Assembly: GCA_019414445.1 (NCBI GenBank)
Contig: DXMA01000006.1
Location: 1-64,000, forward strand
DNA length: 64,000 bases
Direction: 5' to 3'
Source of the DNA: Collinsella sp.
GTDB lineage: Bacteria > Actinomycetota > Coriobacteriia > Coriobacteriales > Coriobacteriaceae
Shown piece by piece: positions 17,374 to 26,058 of this stretch. Under the pieces are notes generated by a model, which saw nothing but the letters and a program-made list of their open reading frames with translations, did no database searches and had not been told where the DNA came from. Each line of letters starts with the position of its first letter. The first letter of the stretch is position 1. The translations under genes were made by a program, and so were the position numbers.

Positions 17374-17778
17374 TGAACCGCCCCCTCATTTCTTGGACAT
17401 TAGAAATGGGGGGCTTCTTTATGGACGGGAAAGTCGAACACGACGCCACGCTGAGGACTCTTGCAGCAGAGTTTTGCGACAGGGGATACGGGCGCACCGA
17501 AGGCCGAAGGGCGCCCGGACCCGGCCGGGGCCGGCGGCGCGCGAGGGCGAGCTCTTGCGACGGAGCTGCTGCCCGGGCGCCTGAAGGACGAGTTCTACAG
17601 GAACCGGACGTGGCGGAGCTTCGAGGAGTTCAAGCGGGACCTCCACGCCTACACCGTTCACTGGAACAAGAGGAGGCAGGTTAAGCAAAAGGGACTGACC
17701 CCGGAGGAGTTCCGGAATCAGTCCCCATGTGCGGCATAGGCCGCTAATTGACCCGTCTAAGTTTCGGGGCGCAGTTCA
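17374..17778 (+). mobile_element. Internally deleted IS3-family element
   Basis: The ends are imperfect inverted repeats starting TGAAC (left TGAACCGCCCCC, right end reading TGAACTGCGCCCC on the other strand). Between them lie the first residues of an IS3 orfA-like frame and the last 60 or so residues of an orfB-like transposase. At about 405 bp it is far below a full IS3 (1.2-1.5 kb), so most of both genes is missing. I see no clear target duplication. Confidence 0.6.
17421..17739 (+). pseudogene. IS3 transposase remnant (orfA start joined to orfB end)
   Basis: From 17421 a frame reads MDGKVEHDATLRTLAAEFCD, like the start of IS3 OrfA. In the +1 frame the end reads RLKDEFYRNRTWRSFEEFKR and then HWNKRRQVKQKGLTPEEFRN, the typical OrfB C terminus. 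The DDE catalytic core is absent, so it is inactive. It could be mobilised only by a related IS elsewhere in the genome. Confidence 0.7.
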
Positions 17779-17825
17779 TTTCAGCGCCGCCCGAGAAAGC
17801 TAAACGCTTTCTGGCAGGTTGTCCC

Positions 17826-17860
17826 GGGCCGAGGGCGGCCACCTTGATCGCCCTCGGCCC
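17826..17860 (-). terminator. Hairpin after the PTS gene
   Basis: GGGCCGAGGGCG pairs perfectly with CGCCCTCGGCCC (12 bp) about 55 bases past the PTS stop on the minus strand. The T run is poor, but the stem is very stable and a second small hairpin follows. Confidence 0.5.
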
Positions 17861-17914
17861 TCACCCACCTCAACTGCTCCTCAATTACATAGAGCTGATT
17901 GAGGAGGGCGCAAG

Positions 17915-19363
17915 CTAGTGGGCGCCTTCCTCCTCGTCGTTGGGTCGGTAGGTGACGAACTCGATAACAAAGGCCAGGACGGCGGAGATGAGCGAGGCGA
18001 TGATCGCGAAGATCATGTGGGAGATCCCGGCGCCACCAGGGGTCCCGTCGATGAAGTTGAGCAGGTTGAAGACGCCGAGGCCGCCCGAGATGTACATGAG
18101 AGCGCCAGTCATTCCCACGATAGCGCCGCCCACGGCGGAGCTCAGGCATGCCACGACGAACGCGCGCTTGTTGGGGAGGGCGATGCCGTAGATGCCCGGC
18201 TCGGTGACGCCGAAGAAGAAGGCGGAGATCATCACGGGAAGGGCGATGCCGCGGAAGCGCTCGTCCTTGTTTCTGAGGTACATGGCAAAGATGACCGCTC
18301 CGAGTGCGAACCCGTGGCCGATGGTGGCGGCGAGCACGCTATCGTGGCCGAGGGTGTTCAGGTTCATGATGGAGATGGGGATGAGGCTCCAGTGGAAGCC
18401 GAAGATGACGAGGCACATCCACAGTCCGCCGACTAGGGCGCTGCCCAGGACGGAACCAACCACGGGGAGCTGGAAGATGAACGAGAACGCCGCGCTCAGC
18501 AGGTTGGTGATGAGGGTGGCCACCGGGCCGATGATGAGGTAGCCCAAGACGATGGAGACCGTCATCGTGGCGAGCGGGACAAGGAACATCTTGAGCGCAG
18601 CCGGCATCCAGCTCTTGAGCCAGCGCTCAAGGATAGAGCCGAACCACACCATGAGAAGGATGGGGATCACCGAGCTCACGTAGCCGGACACGGGCATGAT
18701 GATGGGGAGCCCGAGGGCGGTGGCGTACCACGAGAACGTGCCGGCCACGCCGAGGTCGATGCTGCCGAGCGCCTCGCCCGAGGTCAGGGCGACCATCGTC
18801 GGGTAGAGGAGCGCCACGCCGATTGCCACGCCGGTGAACTCGTTCATGCGGAACTTGCGAGCGGCACTGAACGCCAGGGCGACGGGAAGGAAGTAGAAGA
18901 AGCCGTCAGCCACGGTGTAGAGCAGCGTGTAGAGGCCGTCGTTTGCAAAGGCCGGGACGAAGTAGGTGATGAGGGCAAGCAGTCCCTTCATGATGCCTGC
19001 GGCGGCAAGCGGTCCCAGGATGGGCTGGAAGATGCCAGAGATGAGGTCGATGATGACGGAGGCAACGGTCTTATCGCCCTGGGGCTCGTCGTCGGCGCTT
19101 GCGCCGCCCGAGAAGTTGCCGGCCTCCAGGACCGCGTCGTAGACGTCCTCGACGATGTTGCCCACGACCACCTGGTACTGGCCGTTGGCCTGGATGACCT
19201 GGATGACGCCCTTGAGGGCCTCGATCTTGGCCGTGTTGGCGCGGGACTCGTCCTTGAGTTTGAAGCGCACGCGCGTGATGCAGCGCGCGACGCTGGCGAC
19301 GTTCTCGGCGCCGCCTACGTTCTCGAGTATGGATCTGGCCAGGTCGTCGTATTTTTCTGCCAT
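17915..19363 (-). CDS. PTS beta-glucoside transporter, EIIBC
   Basis: 482-residue inner-membrane sugar permease of the glucose-glucoside PTS superfamily. The N-terminal IIB domain has its phosphorylated Cys28 in VARCITRVRFKLKD. A linker leads to the IIC domain with about ten membrane segments. The C-terminal IIA domain found in BglF-like proteins is missing, so a separate IIA must serve it. AAGGAG precedes the ATG. It is the last gene of an operon with a phospho-beta-glucosidase 31 bases upstream, which fits uptake of aryl- or plant-derived beta-glucosides. Confidence 0.93.
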   Translation of the reverse strand: MAEKYDDLARSILENVGGAENVASVARCITRVRFKLKDESRANTAKIEALKGVIQVIQANGQYQVVVGNIVEDVYDAVLEAGNFSGGASADDEPQGDKTVASVIIDLISGIFQPILGPLAAAGIMKGLLALITYFVPAFANDGLYTLLYTVADGFFYFLPVALAFSAARKFRMNEFTGVAIGVALLYPTMVALTSGEALGSIDLGVAGTFSWYATALGLPIIMPVSGYVSSVIPILLMVWFGSILERWLKSWMPAALKMFLVPLATMTVSIVLGYLIIGPVATLITNLLSAAFSFIFQLPVVGSVLGSALVGGLWMCLVIFGFHWSLIPISIMNLNTLGHDSVLAATIGHGFALGAVIFAMYLRNKDERFRGIALPVMISAFFFGVTEPGIYGIALPNKRAFVVACLSSAVGGAIVGMTGALMYISGGLGVFNLLNFIDGTPGGAGISHMIFAIIASLISAVLAFVIEFVTYRPNDEEEGAH

Positions 19364-19394
19364 TATTTTCTCCTTAGTGATATTGCCCGGGTGG

Positions 19395-20825
19395 TTAGCC
19401 CAGGTCGCCTCCGTTGGTGGCGATGGCCTGCTGATACCAGTAGAAGCTCTTCTTGCGCCTGCGCTCGAGCGTGCCGTTGCCCAGGTTGTCGCGGTCCACG
19501 TAGATGAAGCCGTAGCGCTTCTCCATCTCGCCGGAGCCCGCGCTCACGAGGTCGATCGGCCCCCAGGTGGTGTAGCCGAGCATCTCGACGCCGTCCTGCT
19601 CGATAGCGTCACGCATGGCCTCGATGTGCTCGCGCAGGTAGGCGATGCGGTAGTCATCCTCGATCGTGCCGTCGGGAAGCACCTCGTCATAGGCGCCGAG
19701 GCCGTTCTCCACCACAAAGAGCGGCTTCTGGTAGCGGTCCCAGAGGTCGTTGATCGTGATGCGGAACCCCAGCGGGTCGATGACCCAGCCCCACTCGCTC
19801 GTGCGCACGTAGGGGTTCTCTACGCCGGCGAAGGCGTTGCCCTCGGCGACGCCGCCCACGGAATCGGGGTCGCCCGCGGTACAGCGCGAGGAGTAGTAGC
19901 TAAACGAGATGAAGTCGACGGTGTTCTCCGCAAGGATGCGCTCGTCCTCGGCGGTCATGCCCACGTCGATGCCCTCGCGCTCGAGCATCTTGAGCGCGTA
20001 GCCGGGGTAGTGCCCGCGTGCCTGCACGTCCACGAAGAAGAGGTCCTCCTGGTTCTTGACCTGCGCTGCACGGACGTCCTCGGGACGACAGGAGTAGGGG
20101 TAGTAGCTTCCCGCGGCGAGCATGCAGCCAACCTTGTTCTCCGGGTCGACCTCGTGGGCGATCTTGGTGGCCCAGGCGCTCGCCACGAGCTCGTTGTGCG
20201 CGGCGCGGTACTCGGCCTCGCGGGCATTCTCCCCGGGCTCGAGGACGATGCCGGCACCCATGAAGGGACGGTGCAAGATCATGTTCATCTCGTTGAACGT
20301 GATCCACCAATGCACGAGGCCGCGGTAGCGGTTGAAGAGCACCTTCACGAGCCGCTTGTAGAGCTCGATGAGGGCGCGGTTTCGCCAGGCGCCGTACTTC
20401 TTGACGAGGTGGATGGGGCAGTCGAAGTGCGTGATGGTCACGAGGGGCTCGATCCTGTGCTCGCGGCAGCAGCGGAACACGTCCTCGTAGAAGGCGAGCC
20501 CGGCCTCGTTGGGCTCCTCCTCGTCGCCATTGGGGAAGATGCGGCTCCAGGCGATGGAGAGGCGAAAGACCTTAAAGCCCATCTCCGCGAAGAGGGCTAT
20601 GTCCTCGCGGTAGCGGTGGTAGAAGTCGATGCCCGTCTGGGCCGGGTAGTAGTACCCGGGCTCAAAGTCGAGCATGCGCCTCAGGCCGCGACTTACGTCG
20701 TTGCGCTCCGACCCGTGTGGGATGACGTCGACATTGGCAAGGCCGCGGCCGCCCTCGTCATAACCTCCCTCGCATTGGTTAGCAGCGGTGGCTCCTCCCC
20801 AAAGGAACCCTTTTGGAAATGGCAT
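19395..20825 (-). CDS. 6-phospho-beta-glucosidase (GH1)
   Basis: 476 residues, the standard family 1 length. Splits phosphorylated beta-glucosides delivered by the adjacent PTS. The N-terminal FLWGGATAANQCEGGYDEGG is family-typical. The acid/base glutamate is in TFNEMN and the nucleophile in FVVENGLGA. The open frame extends to 20996, but AAGGAG upstream of the ATG at 20825 and the family start MPFPKGFLWG settle the start. Confidence 0.95.
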   Translation of the reverse strand: MPFPKGFLWGGATAANQCEGGYDEGGRGLANVDVIPHGSERNDVSRGLRRMLDFEPGYYYPAQTGIDFYHRYREDIALFAEMGFKVFRLSIAWSRIFPNGDEEEPNEAGLAFYEDVFRCCREHRIEPLVTITHFDCPIHLVKKYGAWRNRALIELYKRLVKVLFNRYRGLVHWWITFNEMNMILHRPFMGAGIVLEPGENAREAEYRAAHNELVASAWATKIAHEVDPENKVGCMLAAGSYYPYSCRPEDVRAAQVKNQEDLFFVDVQARGHYPGYALKMLEREGIDVGMTAEDERILAENTVDFISFSYYSSRCTAGDPDSVGGVAEGNAFAGVENPYVRTSEWGWVIDPLGFRITINDLWDRYQKPLFVVENGLGAYDEVLPDGTIEDDYRIAYLREHIEAMRDAIEQDGVEMLGYTTWGPIDLVSAGSGEMEKRYGFIYVDRDNLGNGTLERRRKKSFYWYQQAIATNGGDLG

Positions 20826-20946
20826 GGTGTCTCCTTCTCTCTGGCGCCCCCACCTCTGCGGGGACGCTTTATAACGTCCTTGCGACCTCACGCGCCGGGC
20901 CCGTGGCCCTTTCCCTGATGCGCGCGGGCCGCCCGTGAAGGGGTGA

Positions 20947-21927
20947 CTAGCCGACGGCTTGTCCTGCGGCGGCGCGACGTGCCTCCCGGCCTCCAAGCAG
21001 GGAGGGGACCTGTGCCAGGCACACGCCGGCGAGGATGATGGCGACGCCCAGCCACTCGACGACGCCGAGCGGCTCGCCGAGGACGATCATGGCTATGAGC
21101 AGGCCGGCGGGGAGTTCCGCGGCGGCCATGACAGTGGAGAGACCCGCGGGCAGGTGCGGAGAGCCCATGCCGAAGAGCAAGACCGGGCAGAGCATGCCAA
21201 AGAAGCCGGCGATGACGGCAAAGGGCAGGATGCCCTGGGCGAGGACGCCCGAGACGACGTAGTCCGGGCACACCGTGAGCGACATGACCACGGAGCCCGC
21301 GCACACGATGACGCCGCGCTGCTCGGACGAGCAGGGGGCCTCGACCTTGCCGGAGAGGGTGACAAAGAGGGAGCAGGACACGGCCGCCCCCAGCGCGCAG
21401 AGCAGGGCCACGGGGTCGTACCCGGTGATGCCGGTCTTGTAAACGCCGCTCGCGAACACCGTCCCGAAGACGATGGCCAGGGCGGAGGCCACTTGGAGGG
21501 GCCTCGGCGGCCGGCGCGTCATGACGGTCTGCCACACGAGCCCCAGCCACGTGAACCGGAAGAGGAGCGTGAGCGCCACCGGGGCGGGCAGCACGCTCAT
21601 GGCGTAGCAGTAGAGGATTGAGGTGAGGCAGGTGAGGGCTCCCAGGCCCATGAGCTTAAGGGCGAGCTTCCAGCCCACGCGCTGCCAGCGGTGCCCGAGT
21701 GCGTGCCCTGCGAGCGTGGCGAGGGCGAAGAAGAGGCAGCCGAGCCACGCTTGGCTCGCCACCACCTGTGCCGAGGTGAAGCCCGCGGCGTAGGCGAGCT
21801 TGTAGGTCGTGGCCATCGCGCCGTAGCAGGCGCCGCCCGCAAAGACCTGGAGCGCCGCCTTGGCCTGTCCCGCGCCCGTGGCTCCCGCCCCGGCGGCCTG
21901 TTGCTTGATTGTGTTTGTTCCTGCCAT
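20947..21927 (-). CDS. EamA/DMT-family permease
   Basis: 326-residue integral membrane protein with about ten helices in two repeated halves, typical of drug/metabolite transporters; the second EamA half ends with GEPLGVVEWLGVAIILAGV. The long frame starts at 22131, but AAGGGAG before the ATG at 21927 marks the start, and the extra codons overlap a leader terminator. It is first in the beta-glucoside operon. The substrate is unknown; export of an aglycone or an unrelated metabolite are both possible. Confidence 0.85.
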   Translation of the reverse strand: MAGTNTIKQQAAGAGATGAGQAKAALQVFAGGACYGAMATTYKLAYAAGFTSAQVVASQAWLGCLFFALATLAGHALGHRWQRVGWKLALKLMGLGALTCLTSILYCYAMSVLPAPVALTLLFRFTWLGLVWQTVMTRRPPRPLQVASALAIVFGTVFASGVYKTGITGYDPVALLCALGAAVSCSLFVTLSGKVEAPCSSEQRGVIVCAGSVVMSLTVCPDYVVSGVLAQGILPFAVIAGFFGMLCPVLLFGMGSPHLPAGLSTVMAAAELPAGLLIAMIVLGEPLGVVEWLGVAIILAGVCLAQVPSLLGGREARRAAAGQAVG

Positions 21928-22044
21928 TCGGCTCCCTTCCGTCTGCTGTCTTGCAGACGCACATCTCGTGCGTCTGTTCCCTGCAGTCGGAAGGTGGGCT
22001 CGTGCGGTCTTCTGGCGGTGCATGTGGCACCTGCTGCCAAGACG

Positions 22045-22080
22045 AAAAAAGCCACGCAACCGACTGCTCGGTTGCGTGGC
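22045..22080 (-). terminator. Leader terminator of the beta-glucoside operon
   Basis: GCCACGCAACCG pairs perfectly with CGGTTGCGTGGC (12 bp, 6-base loop). On the minus strand it is followed by TTTTTTCG. It lies about 120 bases before the permease start and downstream of a promoter-like pair, with no gene of its own to terminate. It is therefore a likely attenuator. No BglG/LicT-type antiterminator consensus was recognisable around it. Confidence 0.75.
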
Positions 22081-22130
22081 AAAAAGGTGGCTAGCGCCCA
22101 GAAAAGTCCACGCGTTTTTAGACTGGGACA

Positions 22131-22159
22131 AAGTACTACAACAGGTGAGATTCTGTCAA
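22131..22159 (-). promoter_or_regulatory. Promoter of the beta-glucoside operon
   Basis: Minus-strand TTGACA (22154-22159), 17 bases, then GTACTT (22131-22136). The -35 is perfect and the -10 poor, suggesting activator dependence. Confidence 0.45.
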
Positions 22160-22238
22160 GAAAAACCGAGGAAAAAAGCGAGCCTCTGCCCGCCGTACCT
22201 GTGGCGGTCGTTCCCCGAACGGGGCGGTGCTGTTGGGG

Positions 22239-22291
22239 ACTGTCTCGATCTGTAACAGTTGGGGCTAGTTTTGGTCGATGGATGTTACAGA
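22239..22291. repeat. 19-bp imperfect inverted repeat
   Basis: 22239-22257 and 22273-22291 match as reverse complements at 16 of 19 positions. It begins GGGGACTGTC, like other GGGAC-type palindromes here, and lies between the divergent permease and PfpI genes. Confidence 0.45.
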
Positions 22292-22427
22292 TTGAGATTG
22301 TTGAGGATGAGTGGGGGTAGCTAATTCGGACGGGGCTATTTTAAACATTGGGAAATCGAGCGTGGCAAGCGGAGGTCTTCGGGGTATAAGACGGCTAATT
22401 GTATGCCGTTTTTTGAAAGGAACCCTT

Positions 22428-22970
22428 ATGCCCAGCGTTGCCGTTCTTGCCGCCGATGGCTTTGAAACGATTGAATGCCTGACCATGGTCGATGTCATGC
22501 GTCGCGGCGGCGTGCGCGCCACGCTTGTCTCGATCATGCCCACGCGCGAGGTCGTAAGCTCGCTGCAGATTCCCGTGACCTGCGATGCGCTCTTTGACGA
22601 GATCAACTTTGACGAGTACGACTGCGTCGTGCTACCTGGCGGCCTGCCCGGCGCCACCAACCTGCGTGCCGACCAGCGCGTCTGCGACGTGGTCTGCGAG
22701 TTCGCCGCCGCCAAACACGTCGCCGCCATCTGCGCCGCCCCGTTTATCCTGGGTGAGCTCGACCTGCTCGAGGGGCGCCACGCCACGTGCTTCCCTGGCT
22801 TTGAGAAGAGCTTCCCCGAAGGCGCCTATACCGGCGAGAAGGTTACGCAAGACGGCAACATCATCACCGCCAGCGGCATGGCCCAGTCGCTCCCCTTTGC
22901 GCTTGAGCTGCTGCGCACGCTCGCCGGCGACAAGGCTGTCGAGAAGGTTGCCGAGGGCATTCAGCTATGA
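22428..22970 (+). CDS. DJ-1/PfpI family protein
   Basis: 180-residue DJ-1/ThiJ/PfpI superfamily protein. The conserved acidic residue is in DGFETIE and the reactive cysteine in AAICAAPFIL, the nucleophile elbow. Family members act as glyoxalase/deglycase-like or redox-protective enzymes; which applies here is not clear. AAAGGAAC precedes the ATG. Its stop overlaps the maf start (ATGA), so the two are translationally coupled. Confidence 0.88.
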   Translation: MPSVAVLAADGFETIECLTMVDVMRRGGVRATLVSIMPTREVVSSLQIPVTCDALFDEINFDEYDCVVLPGGLPGATNLRADQRVCDVVCEFAAAKHVAAICAAPFILGELDLLEGRHATCFPGFEKSFPEGAYTGEKVTQDGNIITASGMAQSLPFALELLRTLAGDKAVEKVAEGIQL

Positions 22971-23548
22971 TTTTGGCCTCGCAATCACCGCGCCGCATCG
23001 AGCTGATGCGCGAGGCGGGCTATGACATTCGCATCATTCCTGCCGATATCGACGAAACGCCATTTGATGGCGAGGCCCCGCTTACGCTCGTTGAACGCTT
23101 AGCACGCGCCAAAGCCGCCGCCGTTGCCGCCGAGCATGCCGAGGCCAATGAGCTGACGGTTGCGGCCGACACCATCGTCACCTTTGACGGCAAGATTCTG
23201 GGCAAGCCGGCAACCGAGAACGAGGCGTGTACCATGCTCCGTGAGCTTTCGGGCCGCACGCACCAGGTCGCAACCGGCGTCTGCATCGTTAAGGCAGGCG
23301 ACGCCACGGCTCCGCATTCCGCCGAGAGCCTGTCCTTTGTCGATGTGACCGACGTGACGTTCTACGAGCTCACCGACGAGCAGATCGAGCACTATGTCGC
23401 CTCGGGTGAGCCCATGGACAAGGCCGGCGCCTACGGCATTCAGGGCACAGGAGGACGCATGCTCGTGCACGATATATCGGGCGACTTCTATAACGTGGTG
23501 GGCCTACCCATCGCTCGCGTCGCGCGCGCGATTCAAAAGCTCTCGTAA
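22967..23548 (+). CDS. maf: Maf-family nucleoside triphosphate pyrophosphatase
   Basis: 193 residues. Hydrolyses non-canonical or surplus dTTP/UTP-type nucleotides to the monophosphate. The signature ASQSPRR is at the N terminus, the catalytic aspartate region is VAADTIVTFDGKILGKP, and the end-conserved DKAGAYGIQG is present. It starts at an ATG overlapping the upstream stop. A weak hairpin follows. Confidence 0.93.
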   Translation: MILASQSPRRIELMREAGYDIRIIPADIDETPFDGEAPLTLVERLARAKAAAVAAEHAEANELTVAADTIVTFDGKILGKPATENEACTMLRELSGRTHQVATGVCIVKAGDATAPHSAESLSFVDVTDVTFYELTDEQIEHYVASGEPMDKAGAYGIQGTGGRMLVHDISGDFYNVVGLPIARVARAIQKLS

Positions 23549-23554
23549 TTGCAT

Positions 23555-23577
23555 CTGGCGCTGGGTATCCCCCAGCG
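23555..23577 (+). terminator. Hairpin after maf
   Basis: GGCGCTGGG pairs with CCCAGCGCC with a 5-base loop, followed by TACAATTTT. A modest terminator or processing site. Confidence 0.4.
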
Positions 23578-23649
23578 CCTACAATTTTGGCGTACCGTAC
23601 GGATCCCGACCGGGCACATGGCGCGGCGGAAAACCGATAGGAGTTAAAC

Positions 23650-24651
23650 ATGGATACACTGCTCGAGGCCATTGACGTCTGCGATGTCGATGGCTTTTGC
23701 TATGGCAACTATACGGACGAGGAGGCCGGCACCGGTTGCACCGTAATCGTGGCACCCGAGGGCGCCACCGGCGGCGTTGACGTTCGCGGCGGTGCTCCAG
23801 CATCGCGCGAAACCGACCTGCTGCGACCCGAGAACACCGTCGACAAGGTCCACGCCGTCTGCCTTTCGGGCGGATCGGCCTTTGGCCTGGAGGCCGCAAG
23901 CGGCGTCGCTCGCGAGCTTGAGAGCCGCGGCATCGGCCTTCCCGTCGGCCCCACGCAGGTGCCTATCGTGTGCTCCAGCTGTATCTTCGACCTCGCCTTT
24001 GGTAACCCCACCGTTCGCCCCGACATAGAGGCCGGCATCGCCGCCGTGCGCGAGGCACTCGACAACACCCCCACCACGCTCGAGCAGGGCAATGTAGGTG
24101 CCGGCACCGGTGCGACCGTGGGCAAGCTCATGGGGCCCGCCACCTGCATGAAGGCCGGCCTTGGCGCTGCCGCCGTGGCGCTCGGTCCCGTTAAGGTAGG
24201 CGCCGTGGTTTCGGTCAACGCCTGCGGCAACGTCGTCGACCCCTTCACCGGCGAGTGGGTCGCCGGCATGCGCGCCGCAGCCGATAGCGACCAGATCGTC
24301 GACATGGAACTCGCAGCCTTTGCCGCCGCCGGATCCATGCAGATGCCGCTCGACCGCACCAACACCACCATCAGCTGCATCGTCACCAACGTGGAACTCA
24401 CTAAGGCACAAGCCACCAAGGTCTCCCAGATGGCCGCAGACGCCTACGCACACGCCATCCGTCCCACGCACACCACCAACGACGGCGACACCATCTACAC
24501 CCTCGCCAGCGGCAAACTAGGCGCCCAGGCAAGCGCCGCCGTTCCCCTAGACCTGCTGGGCATGCTCGCCGTAAGGGCTTTGCAAACCGCCATCGTAAAC
24601 GGAGCCAAAACCGCCAAAACCTCCCACGGCATCCCCGGCGCCGCAAAGTAG
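23650..24651 (+). CDS. P1 family peptidase (S58/DmpA-like)
   Basis: 333-residue Ntn-hydrolase-type peptidase related to DmpA aminopeptidase, which processes itself into two chains. CLSGGSAFGLEAASGVAREL and the cleavage/nucleophile region GNVGAGTGATVGK are typical, the last carrying the N-terminal threonine nucleophile candidate. No signal peptide is seen, so it is cytoplasmic. The physiological substrate, probably a small peptide or beta-aminopeptide, is unknown. Confidence 0.88.
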   Translation: MDTLLEAIDVCDVDGFCYGNYTDEEAGTGCTVIVAPEGATGGVDVRGGAPASRETDLLRPENTVDKVHAVCLSGGSAFGLEAASGVARELESRGIGLPVGPTQVPIVCSSCIFDLAFGNPTVRPDIEAGIAAVREALDNTPTTLEQGNVGAGTGATVGKLMGPATCMKAGLGAAAVALGPVKVGAVVSVNACGNVVDPFTGEWVAGMRAAADSDQIVDMELAAFAAAGSMQMPLDRTNTTISCIVTNVELTKAQATKVSQMAADAYAHAIRPTHTTNDGDTIYTLASGKLGAQASAAVPLDLLGMLAVRALQTAIVNGAKTAKTSHGIPGAAK

Positions 24652-24662
24652 TCCACTCGACC

Positions 24663-24791
24663 GTCGGTCGGAGGCGGGCGGGCATTACGTTTGCTGCTCT
24701 ACAGTCCTATGCAAGACGAAGGCCACATTAAGTGGCCTTCTTTGCATGCGGAACTCGCGACAAACGTAATGCCCGCCCGCCTCCGACCGAC
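24663..24791. repeat. Nested inverted repeat N1, 31-bp perfect arms
   Basis: 24663-24693 and 24761-24791 are perfect reverse complements. The 67-base loop contains its own hairpin, GAAGGCCAC/GTGGCCTTC (24718-24740), followed by TTTGC. It lies between the convergent peptidase and glycosyltransferase genes. It may work as a terminator, or be a palindromic mobile repeat. Confidence 0.8.
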
Positions 24792-24886
24792 TTCCAATCT
24801 AATTCTTTTCAGCCCAGGCCCCTGTGTACCGCGCGTCGAAGATCTTCAAATTCAAATAACCTGGCAATCGATTCTTATAGCAGAGA

Positions 24887-24992
24887 CCCCTTGGCCTTTA
24901 GTTTGATACAAGTTCCGCACGAGCCGGAAAGCACTCAATGTGCTTTCCGTGCGAGCAGGACTGTTCGCAGTAGCAAACTAAAGGCCAAGGGG
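24887..24992. repeat. Nested inverted repeat N2, 19-bp perfect arms
   Basis: CCCCTTGGCCTTTAGTTTG (24887-24905) and its exact complement (24974-24992) enclose a hairpin CGGAAAGCAC/GTGCTTTCCG (24925-24949). The architecture is that of N1 with unrelated sequence. It fills the rest of the gap before the glycosyltransferase stop. Confidence 0.75.
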
Positions 24993-25026
24993 CCCAGTCA
25001 ACCTATCAGCAGCGATTACTCAGCAG

Positions 25027-26058
25027 CTAGTTGAATTTGAAGATCTTTGAGGCAAGACGGTATAGGCCGAGTGTGGTTTTGTCTCCGGCACGACCGCGGA
25101 GGTTAGTGAAGAAGCCGACCACACCGTAACGTGCACGACGATACATACGCTCGTCATAGGCCTTCAAATCATTCCACAGCGTCTTCAGGCGCTCATCAGC
25201 ACAATCTTCCTCGGAAAGCTTCGTAAGCACCGAGCAGATTGCCATCATCATGGTGAAGTAGCCCATCATGTACGAACGCAGACGCGAGGACTCAACGTCC
25301 TGGTACAGGTGGAACGATTCCATCATGATGCGCGTTACGCGGAACTGCTGGCCCAGGCGCTTGACCATCGTGGCCTCGTTGACGCTCTGGCCCTCGCGAC
25401 CGATAAAGTAGCGATAGAGGTCGATGTCGGCGTAGTACATGGTCTTGCAGCGCGGCAGCGGTACGTATGCGTAGATATTGTCCACGTAGAACGTGTGCGC
25501 CGGCATAGGCAGATTGGACTCACGCAGTACGTCGGTGCGATAGCACAGGCTGTGCATAAGCAGGTTCTGATCGGGACGGAAGTGTCCGATCTGGTCCCAA
25601 GAGAAAATCTTTTTGCGCGGCAGGGCAAACTTGTAGCCAATAGCGGTATGCGTGCCCTCGTAAACCTTCTCGTACACGTAGTTCGAGATAAACAGGTCGA
25701 CGCGCTGGTCGCGCTCCTCAAAGCCACGCAGAATCGACAGCATGGTCGAAAGCGCCGCACCGTCGAGCCAGTCGTCCGAGTCAACGACCTTATAGTACGT
25801 ACCATGCGCCTCACGCAGGCCCGAGAGGACGGCGATACCGTGGCCGCCATTCTCCTGGTGCACCGCGCGGATGATTCCAGGATAACGGGCCTCCCACTCG
25901 TCGGCCTTGGCGGCCGTCTCGTCCTTGGAGCCGTCGTCCACCACGATAATCTCGATATCGGTGGCGTAATTGCTCCCCTCCAAGATGGAGGTGATGCAAT
26001 GGTCCATATCCTTGGCGGCGTTATACGAGGGAATACCGAATGTTATGACTTTATGCAT
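25027..26058 (-). CDS. Family 2 glycosyltransferase
   Basis: 343-residue GT2 enzyme. GIPSYNAAKDMDHCI and VVDDGSKDET form the nucleotide-sugar site, and DSDDW is the DxD metal motif. There is no clear transmembrane segment. The ATG at 26058 overlaps the end of glf by eight bases, so translation is coupled. With UDP-galactopyranose mutase next to it, it may be a galactofuranosyl or other cell-surface polysaccharide transferase; the exact sugar is inference. Confidence 0.87.
   Translation of the reverse strand: MHKVITFGIPSYNAAKDMDHCITSILEGSNYATDIEIIVVDDGSKDETAAKADEWEARYPGIIRAVHQENGGHGIAVLSGLREAHGTYYKVVDSDDWLDGAALSTMLSILRGFEERDQRVDLFISNYVYEKVYEGTHTAIGYKFALPRKKIFSWDQIGHFRPDQNLLMHSLCYRTDVLRESNLPMPAHTFYVDNIYAYVPLPRCKTMYYADIDLYRYFIGREGQSVNEATMVKRLGQQFRVTRIMMESFHLYQDVESSRLRSYMMGYFTMMMAICSVLTKLSEEDCADERLKTLWNDLKAYDERMYRRARYGVVGFFTNLRGRAGDKTTLGLYRLASKIFKFN

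Noticed and set aside
17915..21927. PTS IIA domain within the beta-glucoside operon
   Set aside because: The PTS protein ends after the IIC helices, and neither neighbouring gene has a IIA-like histidine motif.
22060..22130. BglG/LicT antiterminator RNA site in the beta-glucoside leader
   Set aside because: The leader terminator is clear, but I could not match the overlapping antiterminator consensus, so I did not name the regulator.
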